From positions 105,227-165,562 of the forward strand of contig JAOAEZ010000004.1 in NCBI GenBank assembly GCA_026416515.1: 60,336 nt of DNA. The letters run 5' to 3'. This DNA is from Hydrogenophilus sp. Lineage in GTDB: Bacteria; Pseudomonadota; Gammaproteobacteria; Burkholderiales; Rhodocyclaceae. The notes under the pieces were generated by a model that was given only the letters and a program-made list of their open reading frames with translations, had not been told where the DNA came from and ran no database searches. The translations under genes and the position numbers were made by a program. Shown one piece after another: positions 34,927-42,657 of this stretch. The stretch's first letter is position 1, and the number at the start of each line of letters is the position of its first letter.

Positions 34927-36794
34927 TGCGTCTCCTCCTATCTCTTACTACCCTTCCGCTACGTCGAATAGTCACCCTTACTCTCTGGGGGGCGGCCCTC
35001 GCCTTCATCCTCGACGGCCTTCACCAACATACCCCCAGCAACGACGAATGGGTTCAACACACCTACGGCGAGCTCCTCTGGGACTTCTACCTCAGCGGTC
35101 TCCTCGACCGCACCTTCCTCACCTTCAGCAACCTCTACCTATACGGCGGCTTCTTCGACCTCATCGCCGCCGGGCTCACCCGCCTCTTCTCCCTTCCCTG
35201 GTGGCCGCTGCGCCACCTCCTCACCGCTCTTTTCGGGCTTCTTGCGCTAGCCGCCACCATGCGCCTTGCCCGTCTTATCGCCGGTCCGACAGCTGCTCCT
35301 CTCGCCGGCTTTCTTCTCCTCCTCACGGGCCCCTTCTGGGGAGCGATCTTTACCCACACCAAGGACATCCCTTTTGCCGCCGCGATGGCCTGGGCGCTCT
35401 ATTACACCATTCGCCTTGCCCAACATCCCCTCGCCCCTCAACGGCGGCATCTTATCCTCTGGGGAATTGCGACGGGCGCCGCCCTCGGCCTGCGGGTTGC
35501 TGGGATCCTCATCCCCTTCTTCCTTTTCGTCTCCCTTTTCGCCGCCTCTCTCTCGCTCCGCCCCTCCCCGACAGCCGCTCCCTCCTTTCCCCTCTCCTCC
35601 CCTCTCCGCGTCATCCTCCATCTTCCCTCTCGCGCCGTATTCCCCTCCCCTCGTCTCCTTGCCACCGTCCTCACGGCCCACCTCCCCGCCCTTTTCTTCG
35701 CCCTCCCCCTTATCCTCTTCTCTTGGCCATGGGTCGCGATGGGATGGGACCACCTCTTTCTCGCCCTCACCAAATTCTCTCACTTCGCCTTCGACATCTA
35801 CACCTGGGAAGATGGGGAGCGCCTCAAAAACGCGGCAGTCAGCCGCTGGTACCTTCACCACTACCTCCTCGTGCGGCTCCCTGAAGTTACCCTTCTCGGA
35901 CCTCTGGGCCTTCTGTTCCCCCTTTTTTCCTCCCGTTTTTCCCTCACCCTCCTCCAACGCCGCGCGGCAATCACCCTCGTCGCTGCGCTCTTTTTCATTC
36001 TCCTCTACGTCGCCCTCACTCGTCCTCCCCTTTACAACGGCCTTCGCCACTTCCTTTTTCTCATCCCCTGGATCGTCGCCCTCGCAGCGGCGGGCTGGTT
36101 CTCCCTCTGGCGCACCCTTTTCGCGCCCTCCCTCCCATCCGCCTCCCCCCGTCCCTCCTCCTACCTCTCCCCTCTCTCCCTCTCCTTGCGCCTCACCGCC
36201 CTTCTCATCGGCTTCGGGACCACCCTTATCGCTGCGGTCGCCCAGCACCGTCTCCATCCCTACGAACACCTCTACTACAACACCCTTGTCGGAGGCCTGG
36301 CGGGAGCCGACGGCAGCTGGGAGACCGACTATTGGAGCGATGCCACCCGCGCCCTCATCCCTGCCATTCGACGCTGGGCTGATCGCGAGCGCCCCGCCCG
36401 CACCGTCTATCTCGCCTACTGCGCGGAAAAGTTCCAAATCGAACCCTGGCTTCCCCCCAACGTCCTCATCACAGAGGACTGGCGCGACGCGGACCTTTTT
36501 TTATCTACCACGCACGACGACTGCCACCTCGCCCTTCCGGGAACTCCGATTGCTGCCGTCGTGCGCCTCGGGGTTCCCCTAGCCATTCTCAAAGAGGTAC
36601 ATTTTCCCTCCCCCACCTCTTCCCCTCCTCCTTCTCCTTCCCTCTCTCCCTTACCTCCCTCCTCTGCCCTTCCTGCGGCGGCGCCTCTCTCTTCCCCTAC
36701 TTCTCCCCCTCCTCCTCTCTTCGCTGCCGTCTCTCTCCTCCCAATTCTCTCTCTCCCCCCTCTCTCCTCCTCTGCGCTCCTGCCTCAGCGATGA
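34926..36794 (+). CDS. GT-C fold membrane glycosyltransferase (ArnT/GtrC-like)
   Basis: A 622-residue polytopic protein, about ten to twelve helices. The first periplasmic loop has the acidic motif SNDEWVQHTYGELLW, with Asp-Glu as in GT39/GT83 enzymes that take sugar from a polyprenyl phosphate. TGPFWGAIFTHTKDIPFAAAMAWALYY resembles the second loop of this class. A soluble C-terminal part (about 470-560) has YNTLVGGLAGADGSWETDYW. The last 60 residues are Pro/Ser/Leu-only low-complexity sequence coded by a polypyrimidine tract. It should transfer the sugar supplied by the upstream GT2 enzyme; the acceptor (lipopolysaccharide, pilin or other) is unknown. Confidence 0.83.
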   Translation: MRLLLSLTTLPLRRIVTLTLWGAALAFILDGLHQHTPSNDEWVQHTYGELLWDFYLSGLLDRTFLTFSNLYLYGGFFDLIAAGLTRLFSLPWWPLRHLLTALFGLLALAATMRLARLIAGPTAAPLAGFLLLLTGPFWGAIFTHTKDIPFAAAMAWALYYTIRLAQHPLAPQRRHLILWGIATGAALGLRVAGILIPFFLFVSLFAASLSLRPSPTAAPSFPLSSPLRVILHLPSRAVFPSPRLLATVLTAHLPALFFALPLILFSWPWVAMGWDHLFLALTKFSHFAFDIYTWEDGERLKNAAVSRWYLHHYLLVRLPEVTLLGPLGLLFPLFSSRFSLTLLQRRAAITLVAALFFILLYVALTRPPLYNGLRHFLFLIPWIVALAAAGWFSLWRTLFAPSLPSASPRPSSYLSPLSLSLRLTALLIGFGTTLIAAVAQHRLHPYEHLYYNTLVGGLAGADGSWETDYWSDATRALIPAIRRWADRERPARTVYLAYCAEKFQIEPWLPPNVLITEDWRDADLFLSTTHDDCHLALPGTPIAAVVRLGVPLAILKEVHFPSPTSSPPPSPSLSPLPPSSALPAAAPLSSPTSPPPPLFAAVSLLPILSLPPLSSSALLPQR

Positions 36795-37201
36795 GTGCCC
36801 CGCGCCCGCCCTTCCTCTTGCGCTTCCTACGTCCGCTTCTCGCTTTCGCCACCGCGAGTCTCGCGGGCACCGCTGTACACTACTCCCTTCTGATCCTCCT
36901 GGTCGAAAGCCATCTCCTCACCCCTACCCCGGCCACCGCCCTCGGCTACCTTGCTGGCGCCCTCACCAACTACCACTTCGCCCGCCGCTGGGCGTTTCGC
37001 AGCAGCCAAAAACCCCACCGCCGGGCGCTCCCCCAATTCCTCGTTGTCGCCGCCAGCGGCTGGTTTCTCAACACCACCCTCATCTACCTTCTCACCGCCT
37101 CGCCCTTTGCCTTTCCCTACCTTCCTGCCCAGGTCGGTGTCACGATTCTCCTTTTTCTCTGGCACTACACCGCCAATCGCTTCTGGACCTTCTCTCGTTA
37201 G
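36791..37201 (+). CDS. GtrA-like membrane protein
   Basis: A 136-residue protein with four transmembrane helices, the GtrA/DPMS layout. FATASLAGTAVHYSLLILL, ALGYLAGALTNYHFARRWAF and the closing HYTANRFWTFSR are family signatures. GtrA proteins are thought to flip polyprenyl-phosphate sugar across the inner membrane. It overlaps the previous gene by four bases (ATGA). The gene order is GtrB-like, GT-C, GtrA. Confidence 0.9.
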   Translation: MSAPRPPFLLRFLRPLLAFATASLAGTAVHYSLLILLVESHLLTPTPATALGYLAGALTNYHFARRWAFRSSQKPHRRALPQFLVVAASGWFLNTTLIYLLTASPFAFPYLPAQVGVTILLFLWHYTANRFWTFSR

Positions 37202-37218
37202 GGGAGGGTACCCCTCCC
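37202..37218 (+). terminator. Terminator-like hairpin after the Gtr-type operon
   Basis: GGGAGGG (37202-37208) and CCCTCCC (37212-37218) pair across a 3-base loop, one base after the GtrA-like gene's stop. The run TCTGCTCTTTT follows. The next gene is convergent. Confidence 0.55.
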
Positions 37219-37282
37219 TCTGCTCTTTTGGGCGAGCGGCGCGCTCCCGCCTATCGATCCTCGCCCGCGATCATCTTTCCCT

Positions 37283-37573
37283 CTATTCCCGGCCCCATCG
37301 CTGTTGCTCGATCTGCCGGGCCTCTATCTCCAACGCCCGGGCCTCCTGGAGCAACTGCAGCTGCCGTTCGTAGGCCTGCTGTATGCAGCGACCCCCCATC
37401 GGCGCGCGGCGGCAATGGCGCTCGGCCTCCACCACCACCGTCGCGGCCTCCTCTCGTCGCTTTCTCGCCTCCTCCCGCAACGTCACGGAGGGCGTATCGG
37501 GGCGGGCCACCACACCCCCAACCACCAAAAGAAGGCCTCCCAGCGCTGTTATCACCACACGCCCCAACCGCAT
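37283..37573 (-). CDS. Small exported protein of unknown function
   Basis: A 96-residue product. The start ATG at 37573 gives a signal peptide or membrane anchor (MRLGRVVITALGGLLLVVGG), and AGGAA lies about 12 bases upstream; GTG at 37603 is an alternative. The mature part is a charged, Gln/Glu/Arg-rich helix with likely coiled coil (YERQLQLLQEARALEIEAR) and two cysteines in HCRRAPMGGRC. No lipobox is seen. It diverges from thrH. I do not recognise a family. Confidence 0.6.
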   Translation of the reverse strand: MRLGRVVITALGGLLLVVGGVVARPDTPSVTLREEARKRREEAATVVVEAERHCRRAPMGGRCIQQAYERQLQLLQEARALEIEARQIEQQRWGRE

Positions 37574-37629
37574 TGTTTGACCCATTTCCTGGTAAAATCT
37601 CACTTAATTATACTGCACAAGGATGGTTG

Positions 37630-38256
37630 ATGGAACTTGTCACCCTCGACCTCGAGGGCGTTCTTATTCCCGAAATCTGGGTTGCCCTCGCTGAACAGAG
37701 CGGGGTAAACGAACTCAAACGCACCACTCGTGACGAACCCGACTATGATCGACTCATGCGCCACCGGCTGGAGCTCCTCGACCGCCATCACCTGCGGCTG
37801 CCCCATATCGAAGCGGTCATTGGGCAGCTCGCCCCGCTGCCTGGAGCGCGCGACTTCCTCGATGACCTTCGTGCCCGCTATCAGGTCATCCTTCTCTCCG
37901 ACACATTTCAAGAGTTTGCCCGTCCCCTGATGCGGCAACTCGGTTGGCCGACTCTCTTTTGCCACAACCTCACGGTCGCTCCCGACGGCACGATCACCGG
38001 CTATCGACTGCGGTTACCGGACCAAAAGAGGGCCGCGGTCCTCGCTTTCAAATCCCTCAACTTTCGCATCGTCGCCGCAGGCGACTCCTACAACGACCTC
38101 ACGATGCTCACCGCCGCCGACGCGGGCATTTTCTTTCGGGCTCCCCCTTCGGTGGTAGCGCAATTCCCCGACTTTCCCCACGTCACCGACTATGGAGCGC
38201 TGCGCGCAGAGATCGACGCAGCCTTTTCTCGTCTCGCCGCTGCGGAGCAACCATGA
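37630..38256 (+). CDS. thrH: ThrH: phosphoserine phosphatase / phosphoserine:homoserine phosphotransferase
   Basis: A HAD-superfamily enzyme of 208 residues, similar to Pseudomonas ThrH, which hydrolyses phosphoserine and can pass the phosphate to homoserine. The nucleophile motif is LDLEGVLIPEIW (Asp7, Glu9), the second motif is LLSDTFQEF, and the third is AAGDSYNDLTML. AFKSLNFR precedes the last motif, as in ThrH. AAGGA is placed seven bases before the ATG at 37630. It overlaps purU by four bases, linking serine synthesis with one-carbon metabolism. Confidence 0.93.
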   Translation: MELVTLDLEGVLIPEIWVALAEQSGVNELKRTTRDEPDYDRLMRHRLELLDRHHLRLPHIEAVIGQLAPLPGARDFLDDLRARYQVILLSDTFQEFARPLMRQLGWPTLFCHNLTVAPDGTITGYRLRLPDQKRAAVLAFKSLNFRIVAAGDSYNDLTMLTAADAGIFFRAPPSVVAQFPDFPHVTDYGALRAEIDAAFSRLAAAEQP

Positions 38257-39131
38257 AAGGCGAGCGACGTTACACCCTTACCGCCTCTTGTCCCGACCAA
38301 GTTGGGATTGTTGCGCGCGTCGCGCAATTCATCGCGGGGCTTGGTGGTTGGATCCTCGAAACCAACTTTCACGCTGAACCTCCCGACGAGCAAAACCCCA
38401 GCGGTCGTTTTTTCATGCGCATCGAGGTACGCGCCGACTCTCTCCCTTTACCGCTTGTGGAACTCCGCCGCCGTTTTGCGGAGGAGGTCGCTCCAGCTCT
38501 GGCGATGCAATGGCGGATCACCGACTCTGCGGTCAAAAAGCGGGTGGTCATTCTCGTCTCCAAGCAAGAGCACTGTCTCTACGACCTCCTTGCTCGTTGG
38601 CACGCCGGCGAGCTCGACGTTGAGATCCCCTGCGTCATCTCCAATCACGAAACGCTGCGCGGGATCGTCGAATGGCATGGGATTCCTTTCGTGCATGTCC
38701 CCGTTTCGCCCGAACGTAAAGCGATCGCTTTTGCTGAAATTGCTCGTCTCTTTGAAGAGGTCAAAGGCGACGTGATGGTCCTTGCCCGCTACATGCAGAT
38801 TCTCCCCCCCGACCTGTGTGACGCGTATGCTGGGCAAATCATCAACATCCACCACTCCTTTCTCCCCAGTTTTGTAGGGGCTCGCCCCTACCACCAGGCG
38901 TGGGCGCGCGGCGTAAAGCTGATCGGCGCCACCTGCCACTACGTCACCGCCGAACTGGACCAAGGGCCGATTATCGAACAGGACGTTATTCGCATCGATC
39001 ATACCGACACGCCGGAAGAGATGATCCGCTCCGGAAAGGATATTGAAAAGGCTGTCCTCGCGCGGGGCTTACGCTATCATATTGAGGATCGCGTCCTCGT
39101 TCATGGTCACCGCACCATCGTCTTCCGCTGA
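38253..39131 (+). CDS. purU: Formyltetrahydrofolate deformylase
   Basis: Hydrolyses 10-formyl-THF to formate and THF, balancing the one-carbon pool. Residues 1-85 are an ACT domain (LTASCPDQVGIVARVAQFIAGLGGW split over the first helix). Residues 90-290 are the formyl-transferase domain with ISNHETLRG, RYMQILPPDLC, the catalytic INIHHSFLPSFVGARPYHQA and the Asp of AELDQGPIIEQD. Its length, 292, is normal. The ATG lies in the thrH stop (ATGA), so translation is coupled. Confidence 0.96.
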   Translation: MKGERRYTLTASCPDQVGIVARVAQFIAGLGGWILETNFHAEPPDEQNPSGRFFMRIEVRADSLPLPLVELRRRFAEEVAPALAMQWRITDSAVKKRVVILVSKQEHCLYDLLARWHAGELDVEIPCVISNHETLRGIVEWHGIPFVHVPVSPERKAIAFAEIARLFEEVKGDVMVLARYMQILPPDLCDAYAGQIINIHHSFLPSFVGARPYHQAWARGVKLIGATCHYVTAELDQGPIIEQDVIRIDHTDTPEEMIRSGKDIEKAVLARGLRYHIEDRVLVHGHRTIVFR

Positions 39132-39139
39132 GAGGGGGG

Positions 39140-39167
39140 TTGCAAATCACCCGATTTCCGGCACAAT
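39140..39167 (+). promoter_or_regulatory. Promoter of hupB
   Basis: TTGCAA (39140-39145) and CACAAT (39162-39167) are 16 bases apart and lie nine bases after the purU stop. The transcript would have a 5' leader of about 70 bases containing the palindrome at 39190-39205. Confidence 0.5.
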
Positions 39168-39189
39168 AGCGCCACCTAACCAGGAGGAG

Positions 39190-39205
39190 GGTGGCCAAGG
39201 CCACC
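39190..39205 (+). repeat. Perfect palindrome in the hupB leader
   Basis: GGTGGCC-AA-GGCCACC is a perfect inverted repeat 37 bases before the hupB start. It can form a 5' leader hairpin or serve as a protein binding site. Confidence 0.5.
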
Positions 39206-39242
39206 GCGGAACTCTCTGAACCACTCTCGTAAGGAGCCACCA

Positions 39243-39518
39243 ATGAACAAAAGCGAATTTATTGAAGCGCTGGCCGACCAAATGGGCTCGAGCAAAGCGG
39301 AAGCGCAGCGAGCGCTAGATGCGGTGCTCACCACCATCACCCAACAACTCGCCAAAGGCGAAAAGATCTCTTTCACCGGTTTTGGCTCATTTGAAGTAGT
39401 TACCCGCAGCGAACGAACCGGTCGAAATCCGCAAACGGGGCAAACGATCACCATTCCTGCTACCAAGCTTCCGAAATTCACTGCCGGTGCTGCCCTTAAA
39501 AAGGCTGTTCTTGGCTAG
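39243..39518 (+). CDS. hupB: DNA-binding protein HU (beta type)
   Basis: A 91-residue histone-like dimer that bends and compacts DNA. MNKSEFIEALAD, the flexible arm RSERTGRNPQTGQTI with its Pro wedge, and IPATKLPKFTAGAALK are standard HU features; the RTGRNPQTG tip separates it from IHF subunits. TAAGGAG is seven bases before the ATG. It has its own promoter and is followed by a strong hairpin, so it appears monocistronic. Confidence 0.97.
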   Translation: MNKSEFIEALADQMGSSKAEAQRALDAVLTTITQQLAKGEKISFTGFGSFEVVTRSERTGRNPQTGQTITIPATKLPKFTAGAALKKAVLG

Positions 39519-39528
39519 CTCTTCTCAA

Positions 39529-39557
39529 GCGCTCGGCGCGGAGTCATCGCCGAGCGC
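39529..39557 (+). terminator. Hairpin terminator after hupB
   Basis: GCGCTCGGCG (39529-39538) and CGCCGAGCGC (39548-39557) make a perfect 10-bp stem with a 9-base loop, ten bases after the hupB stop. Only a few Ts follow (GCATCTTCCCC). It ends 11 bases before gshA, so some read-through may feed gshA. Confidence 0.65.
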
Positions 39558-39568
39558 GCATCTTCCCC

Positions 39569-40846
39569 ATGATTCCGCACCTCACAACGGCCCTCACGGG
39601 GCCGCTTCTAGCGATCGAGCGCCACTTTCTCGCCCATCAACCGGCGATTGAACAGTGGTTTCGCTCCGCTTTCTCGGGAGTGCTTCCCCCCTTTTATGCT
39701 TCTGCCGACCTTAGAAACGCCGGATTCAAGCTCGCCCCTGTCGACCTCAATCTCTTCCCGGGAGGGTTCAACAATCTCGCCGAACCCTTTACCCCGCTTG
39801 CCGTTCAAGCGCTGCAGATCGCGATCGAGCGTGTCTGTCCTAACGCCCGCCGCTTTCTTTTGATTCCCGAAAATCACACCCGCAACCCTTACTACCTCGC
39901 CAACGTATGGCATCTGCAGCGGCTGTTGCGTCTAGCGGGCGTCGAAGTGCGCGTGGGGAGTTTACTCCCCGAGATCACTCAGAAGACCGAATGCGCCACC
40001 CCCGCTGGTCCTATTCTCCTCGAACCGCTCCTTCGGCGAGGCGACCGGATCGTCCTCCCGGACTACGAACCCTGCGCGATTCTCCTCAACAATGACCTAG
40101 CTGCCGGAATTCCGCCGCTTCTAACCCCTCCGTTAGCGCAGCGAGTCCTACCTCCGCTGGTCGCCGGCTGGCATCGGCGGCGTAAATCGCACCACGCCCG
40201 TTGTTATGCTGAGGTCGCGCATAGTTTTGCCGAAGCGATCTCGATCGACCCCTGGTATCTCATCCCTGCCCACCGGAAGGTCACCGACATCGACTTCGCT
40301 GCCAAGCAGGGGCTTGAAGCGATCGCCGACGCGGCTGCCGAGCTCTTCGCCGAGATTCGGCGGGAATATGCGCAGCGCGCGATCGATCATCCTCCTTACC
40401 TCGTCGTCAAAGCCGACGCCGGAACCTATGGGATGGCGGTGATGGTTCTCAAAGACCCCGGCGAAATTCTCTCTCTATCGCGCCGCGACCGCAACAAAAT
40501 GGCGCGCGGGAAAGAAGGAATTTCGGTTACCCAGGTCCTTTTGCAAGAAGGCGTCCCCACCTTTGAGCGGGTTGCTGGTGCTGCTGCGGAACCGGTCGTC
40601 TATATGATCGACCACTATGTCGTCGGCGGTTTCTATCGGGTTCACACGCAGCGGGGTCCGGACGACAACCTCAACGCCCCGGGAATGCACTTCACCCCCC
40701 TCCAATTCGCTCGCCCGCTCACCACGCCCGATTTCACCGCTGCTCCAGACGCCGAACCGAACCGCTTCTACGCCTATGGTGTCGTTGCCCGTCTCGCACT
40801 TCTTGCCGCCAGCCGCGAACTGAGCGAACTCACCGTCTCCTCCTAA
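39569..40846 (+). CDS. gshA: Glutamate-cysteine ligase (Thiobacillus/proteobacterial GshA type)
   Basis: Makes gamma-glutamylcysteine, the first step of glutathione synthesis. The 425-residue protein belongs to the distinct GshA family found in many betaproteobacteria, not the E. coli or plant type. Motifs include PPFYASADLRNAGFKLAPVD split across the first strand, NLFPGGFNNL, LIPENHTRNPYY, VVKADAGTYGMAV (ATP-binding) and YMIDHYVVGGFYRVH. It is followed after seven bases by gshB. Confidence 0.92.
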   Translation: MIPHLTTALTGPLLAIERHFLAHQPAIEQWFRSAFSGVLPPFYASADLRNAGFKLAPVDLNLFPGGFNNLAEPFTPLAVQALQIAIERVCPNARRFLLIPENHTRNPYYLANVWHLQRLLRLAGVEVRVGSLLPEITQKTECATPAGPILLEPLLRRGDRIVLPDYEPCAILLNNDLAAGIPPLLTPPLAQRVLPPLVAGWHRRRKSHHARCYAEVAHSFAEAISIDPWYLIPAHRKVTDIDFAAKQGLEAIADAAAELFAEIRREYAQRAIDHPPYLVVKADAGTYGMAVMVLKDPGEILSLSRRDRNKMARGKEGISVTQVLLQEGVPTFERVAGAAAEPVVYMIDHYVVGGFYRVHTQRGPDDNLNAPGMHFTPLQFARPLTTPDFTAAPDAEPNRFYAYGVVARLALLAASRELSELTVSS

Positions 40847-40853
40847 CGCGTCT

Positions 40854-41810
40854 ATGGAACTCGCCTTTCTCATCGACCCTCTCCCTACTCTCAACCCCCA
40901 AAAGGACTCGTCGTTGCTGATGATGCGGAGTGCTGCCCGACGAGGTCACACCATCTGGGCGATTGGTCCCGACGCACTTCGCTGGGACGGAACGCGCGTC
41001 GTCGCGCGCGCGCAGCGTCTCTCTCCTCACCCTCCTGCGGAACCGGTGGGATGGGCGACCGTCGACGCTGCTGACCTTCCCCTCACCGCCTTTGCGGCGG
41101 TACTGCTTCGCTACGACCCTCCTTTCGACTTTGAATACCTTGCGCGCACCTGGTTGCTGGAACGGGCCACCGCTGCCGGCGCACGCATCTACAACGACCC
41201 ACGGGCGGTACGCGACCACTCCGAAAAGCTCGCCCTTCTTGAGTTTCCCCATCTTACCCCCCCCACGCGGGTCGCCGCCTCGATCGCTGACGTGCAAAGG
41301 GCGATCGACGAAGTCGGTGGCGACGCGATCGTCAAGCCGCTCGACCGCATGGGCGGCTCTGGAATCTTCCGCGTCCAACGCGGTGACCCAAACCGTAATG
41401 CCATTGTAGAAATGCTTACCGAGGGCGGGCGCCGTTTAGTGATGGTTCAGCGTTTTCTCCCCGAAGTCGTCTCTGGCGACAAACGGGTTCTGCTCCTTGC
41501 CGGCAAGGTCTTTCCCTGGGCGCTTGCCCGCTACCCGCAGGCAGGCGAAACGCGCGCCAACCTCGCCGCTGGCGGACGCGGTGTCGCCGAACCGCTCACC
41601 CCTCGCGAACGAGCGATCGCTGAAGAGCTTGCGCCCCTCCTGTGGAAAAGGGGGCTTCTTCTTGTCGGTCTCGACCTCATCGGCGGCTGGCTCACTGAAA
41701 TCAATGTCACCAGTCCCACTTGCCTCGTCGAACTCGAAGCCCAAACCGGTCTCAACGCCGCCGATTGGCTCCTCGACGCTTTAGAGCAACCCGCAGCGCT
41801 CAGCGGTTGA
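40854..41810 (+). CDS. gshB: Glutathione synthetase
   Basis: Adds glycine to gamma-glutamylcysteine. The 318-residue ATP-grasp enzyme has FLIDPLPTLNPQKDSS near the start, LLRYDPPFD, YNDPRAVRDHSEKL, IVKPLDRMGGSGIFRV (ATP loop), LAAGGRGVAEPLT and the metal-binding TEINVTSPT. All agree with GshB. It is coupled to gshA. Its end overlaps the convergent cnoX gene by 11 bases. Confidence 0.96.
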   Translation: MELAFLIDPLPTLNPQKDSSLLMMRSAARRGHTIWAIGPDALRWDGTRVVARAQRLSPHPPAEPVGWATVDAADLPLTAFAAVLLRYDPPFDFEYLARTWLLERATAAGARIYNDPRAVRDHSEKLALLEFPHLTPPTRVAASIADVQRAIDEVGGDAIVKPLDRMGGSGIFRVQRGDPNRNAIVEMLTEGGRRLVMVQRFLPEVVSGDKRVLLLAGKVFPWALARYPQAGETRANLAAGGRGVAEPLTPRERAIAEELAPLLWKRGLLLVGLDLIGGWLTEINVTSPTCLVELEAQTGLNAADWLLDALEQPAALSG

Positions 41811-42657
41811 GCGCGTTGGCCAATCGTACCCGATACTCCCGCACCACCGGGTCATCGGGCTGCATTGCCTCGAAAATCTGCAACATCAACTTCCGCGCGG
41901 CATCTTCGTTCCACTGGCGGTTTCCCTCCACAATCGCCAATGCCATCTCCAATGCCTCGGCAAAACGCCCCTCTGCTGCATACCCTCTTGCCAAGCGGTA
42001 ACGCGCCTCCCAATTCTTTGGGTTAGCCGCCACCTGTTCAGCAAGCGCTGTCAACGACCCCGTTGCCTCCTCATCCAAAAGCGCCAATCGCGACTCGAGC
42101 CGCCGCGCCGCCTCGCTCGTTTTATCTCCAAGGGCGGCGAAATCGGCGCGTGCCTCTGCCACCTGCCGTGCCTCGAGCAGCAACTCGATCCGCCGCAAGC
42201 GCGCGCGGTCGAAAGCAGGATCTCGCGAAAGCGCCTCTTGCAACTTCGCCATCGCTGTCGCTCGGTCGCCCGCCGTCAATGCTGCCTCCGCCTCACGCCA
42301 CAACGGCTCGGCGGGCGACGGGATCAACCGTTCCAACCAACGGCGCACCTCTCGCTCGGGCAATGCGCCGGTAAACTCATCCACTACTGCTCCCTCGCGG
42401 AGCGCCTTCACGTTGGGGATCCCTCGCACACCGTAACGAGCCGCAAGGGTGGGGTTCTCATCGGAATTGACCTTCACCAACCGAAACTTTCCTCCATACT
42501 CCGCCGCCAGCCGCTCCAAAATCGGCTTCAACACCCGGCACGGCCCGCACCATGGCGCCCAAAAATCGACCACCACCAACTGCTCGTAGGAGGGCCGCAA
42601 CGCTACCTCTTCGAAATTGGACTCATTTCCATCCATGATCCACCTGCTCGTCTCCAT
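41800..42657 (-). CDS. cnoX: Thioredoxin-TPR protein CnoX (YbbN)
   Basis: A cytoplasmic holdase that protects clients under oxidative stress and hands them to GroEL or DnaK. Residues 1-110 form a thioredoxin fold with WCGPC, a fully redox-competent site, whereas E. coli CnoX has SQHC. RYGVRGIPNVKAL follows with the cis-Pro. Residues 120-285 are TPR-like helices (AEAALTAGDRATAMAKLQ, RYRLARGYAAEGRFAEAL, the QIF segment). AAAGGAGCAGGAG precedes the ATG at 42657. The start overlaps the upstream pseudo-ATPase gene by 35 bases, so the two are probably translated together. Confidence 0.92.
   Translation of the reverse strand: METSRWIMDGNESNFEEVALRPSYEQLVVVDFWAPWCGPCRVLKPILERLAAEYGGKFRLVKVNSDENPTLAARYGVRGIPNVKALREGAVVDEFTGALPEREVRRWLERLIPSPAEPLWREAEAALTAGDRATAMAKLQEALSRDPAFDRARLRRIELLLEARQVAEARADFAALGDKTSEAARRLESRLALLDEEATGSLTALAEQVAANPKNWEARYRLARGYAAEGRFAEALEMALAIVEGNRQWNEDAARKLMLQIFEAMQPDDPVVREYRVRLANALNR

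Noticed and set aside
35247..36437. A 396-codon minus-strand frame opposite the GT-C gene
   Set aside because: The product is Glu/Gly/Lys repeats, as expected from reading a polypyrimidine-rich strand backwards.
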